From Mesotaenium endlicherianum (Eukaryota; Streptophyta; Zygnematophyceae; Zygnematales; Mesotaeniaceae), in the NCBI GenBank assembly GCA_009602735.1, contig WELA01012745.1:276435-322161 (forward strand): a DNA stretch of 45,727 nucleotides. The letters run 5' to 3'. The translations under genes and the position numbers were made by a program. Each line of letters begins with the position of its first letter. The stretch's first letter is position 1. Below the pieces are notes generated by a model. That model had not been told where the DNA came from. It made no database searches and saw only the letters and a program-made list of their open reading frames with translations. Below, in pieces: positions 45,345-45,727 of the stretch.

Positions 45345-45727
45345 CTGCTCATTCATCCCCCCACTTCCACGCGTGCGTGTGATTGGGCGTGCAAGCGCTC
45401 GCATGTGCATGTAAGAGAGTGCGAATGGGGGTGTGGGGTGCGTGCGAGTGCGTGCGCGCGCGGGTATGACTCTATGTGCATACCCGCGTGCCCCGGGGGA
45501 AGGCAAAAATGGCTTCTGCCGGGAGGATAGCGTGCATACACAAGGTGACAGGGCTTAGGGGTCTATTAATGCGTTTAGCCTTTGAGTTCACAAATGAAAG
45601 AAAGAGAAGGCAGAGTACCTTGCCTCCTGCACAAACAGTCTCCGTACAACAGCATGCGATTCATGCTACGCAAGATTTATTTGTTTGCAAGAGTGTATCC
45701 ACATGTATCAAAAGGGAGGGGGGGATG
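45345..45727 (-). other. VPS35: VPS35 intron or upstream sequence, no exon resolved
   Basis: Upstream of the first recognised VPS35 exon the - strand holds CA/GC-rich low-complexity sequence typical of introns in this genome. A candidate tiny exon (tgtgcag acceptor near 45627, gtactc donor near 45618) was noted but is too short to support. Confidence 0.3.

Noticed and set aside
45616..45630. Tiny VPS35 exon upstream of the first recognised one
   Set aside because: The acceptor/donor pair encloses only about eight bases and cannot be matched to the protein.

Overview
This is a eukaryotic nuclear window dominated by one giant gene. From about 43 to 40,335 on the + strand it holds the 3' three quarters of MDN1, which encodes midasin/Rea1, the dynein-like AAA+ ATPase that remodels pre-60S ribosomes. 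I could assemble 54 exons (about 14.08 kb of coding sequence, about 4,690 residues) in one reading frame, from inside the fourth AAA domain to the stop codon. The gene's 5' end lies outside the window. On the - strand (43,437-45,344 and beyond) is the 3' end of a VPS35 gene, the retromer core subunit. The two genes converge tail to tail across an AT-richer spacer of about 3.1 kb that contains one broken, glutamine-rich coding relic.

Organism: exons are GC-rich. Splice donors are mostly GTG (gtgag, gtgcg), acceptors mostly GCAG, and introns are full of TG/CA, TA and CT microsatellites and AACCCTAA-like (plant-type telomere-like) words. From memory, both proteins read closest to their plant homologues. 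A green alga is the best guess, but other GC-rich photosynthetic protists are not excluded. This was judged by eye; no database search was possible.

Layout: 43-4,320 rest of AAA4; 4,865-7,186 AAA5; 7,590 to about 10,005 AAA6; about 10,006-34,298 the long alpha-helical linker in some 35 exons; 35,369-37,684 the Asp/Glu-rich tether in one 2.3-kb exon; 37,976-40,335 the C-terminal MIDAS domain. Two assembly gaps (18,901-19,259 and 34,885-35,251) both fall inside introns, and the protein reads through them without an obvious missing piece.

How the parts work together: in known midasins the six-domain AAA ring sits on the pre-60S particle. The linker and acidic tether carry the MIDAS domain, which grips the UBL domains of Ytm1/WDR12 and Rsa4/NLE1, and ATP hydrolysis pulls these factors off. 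VPS35 is functionally unrelated (endosome-to-Golgi recycling) and is only a neighbour.

I found no clear new multi-gene system. The most unusual signals are at the nucleotide level: a near-palindromic 10-mer (GCCASSTGGC) seen at least 25 times in both exons and introns, a second imperfect palindrome (GCGAGCNCTTGCTCAAT) clustered in the linker exons, a candidate GC-AG intron, and telomere-like words in introns of both genes.
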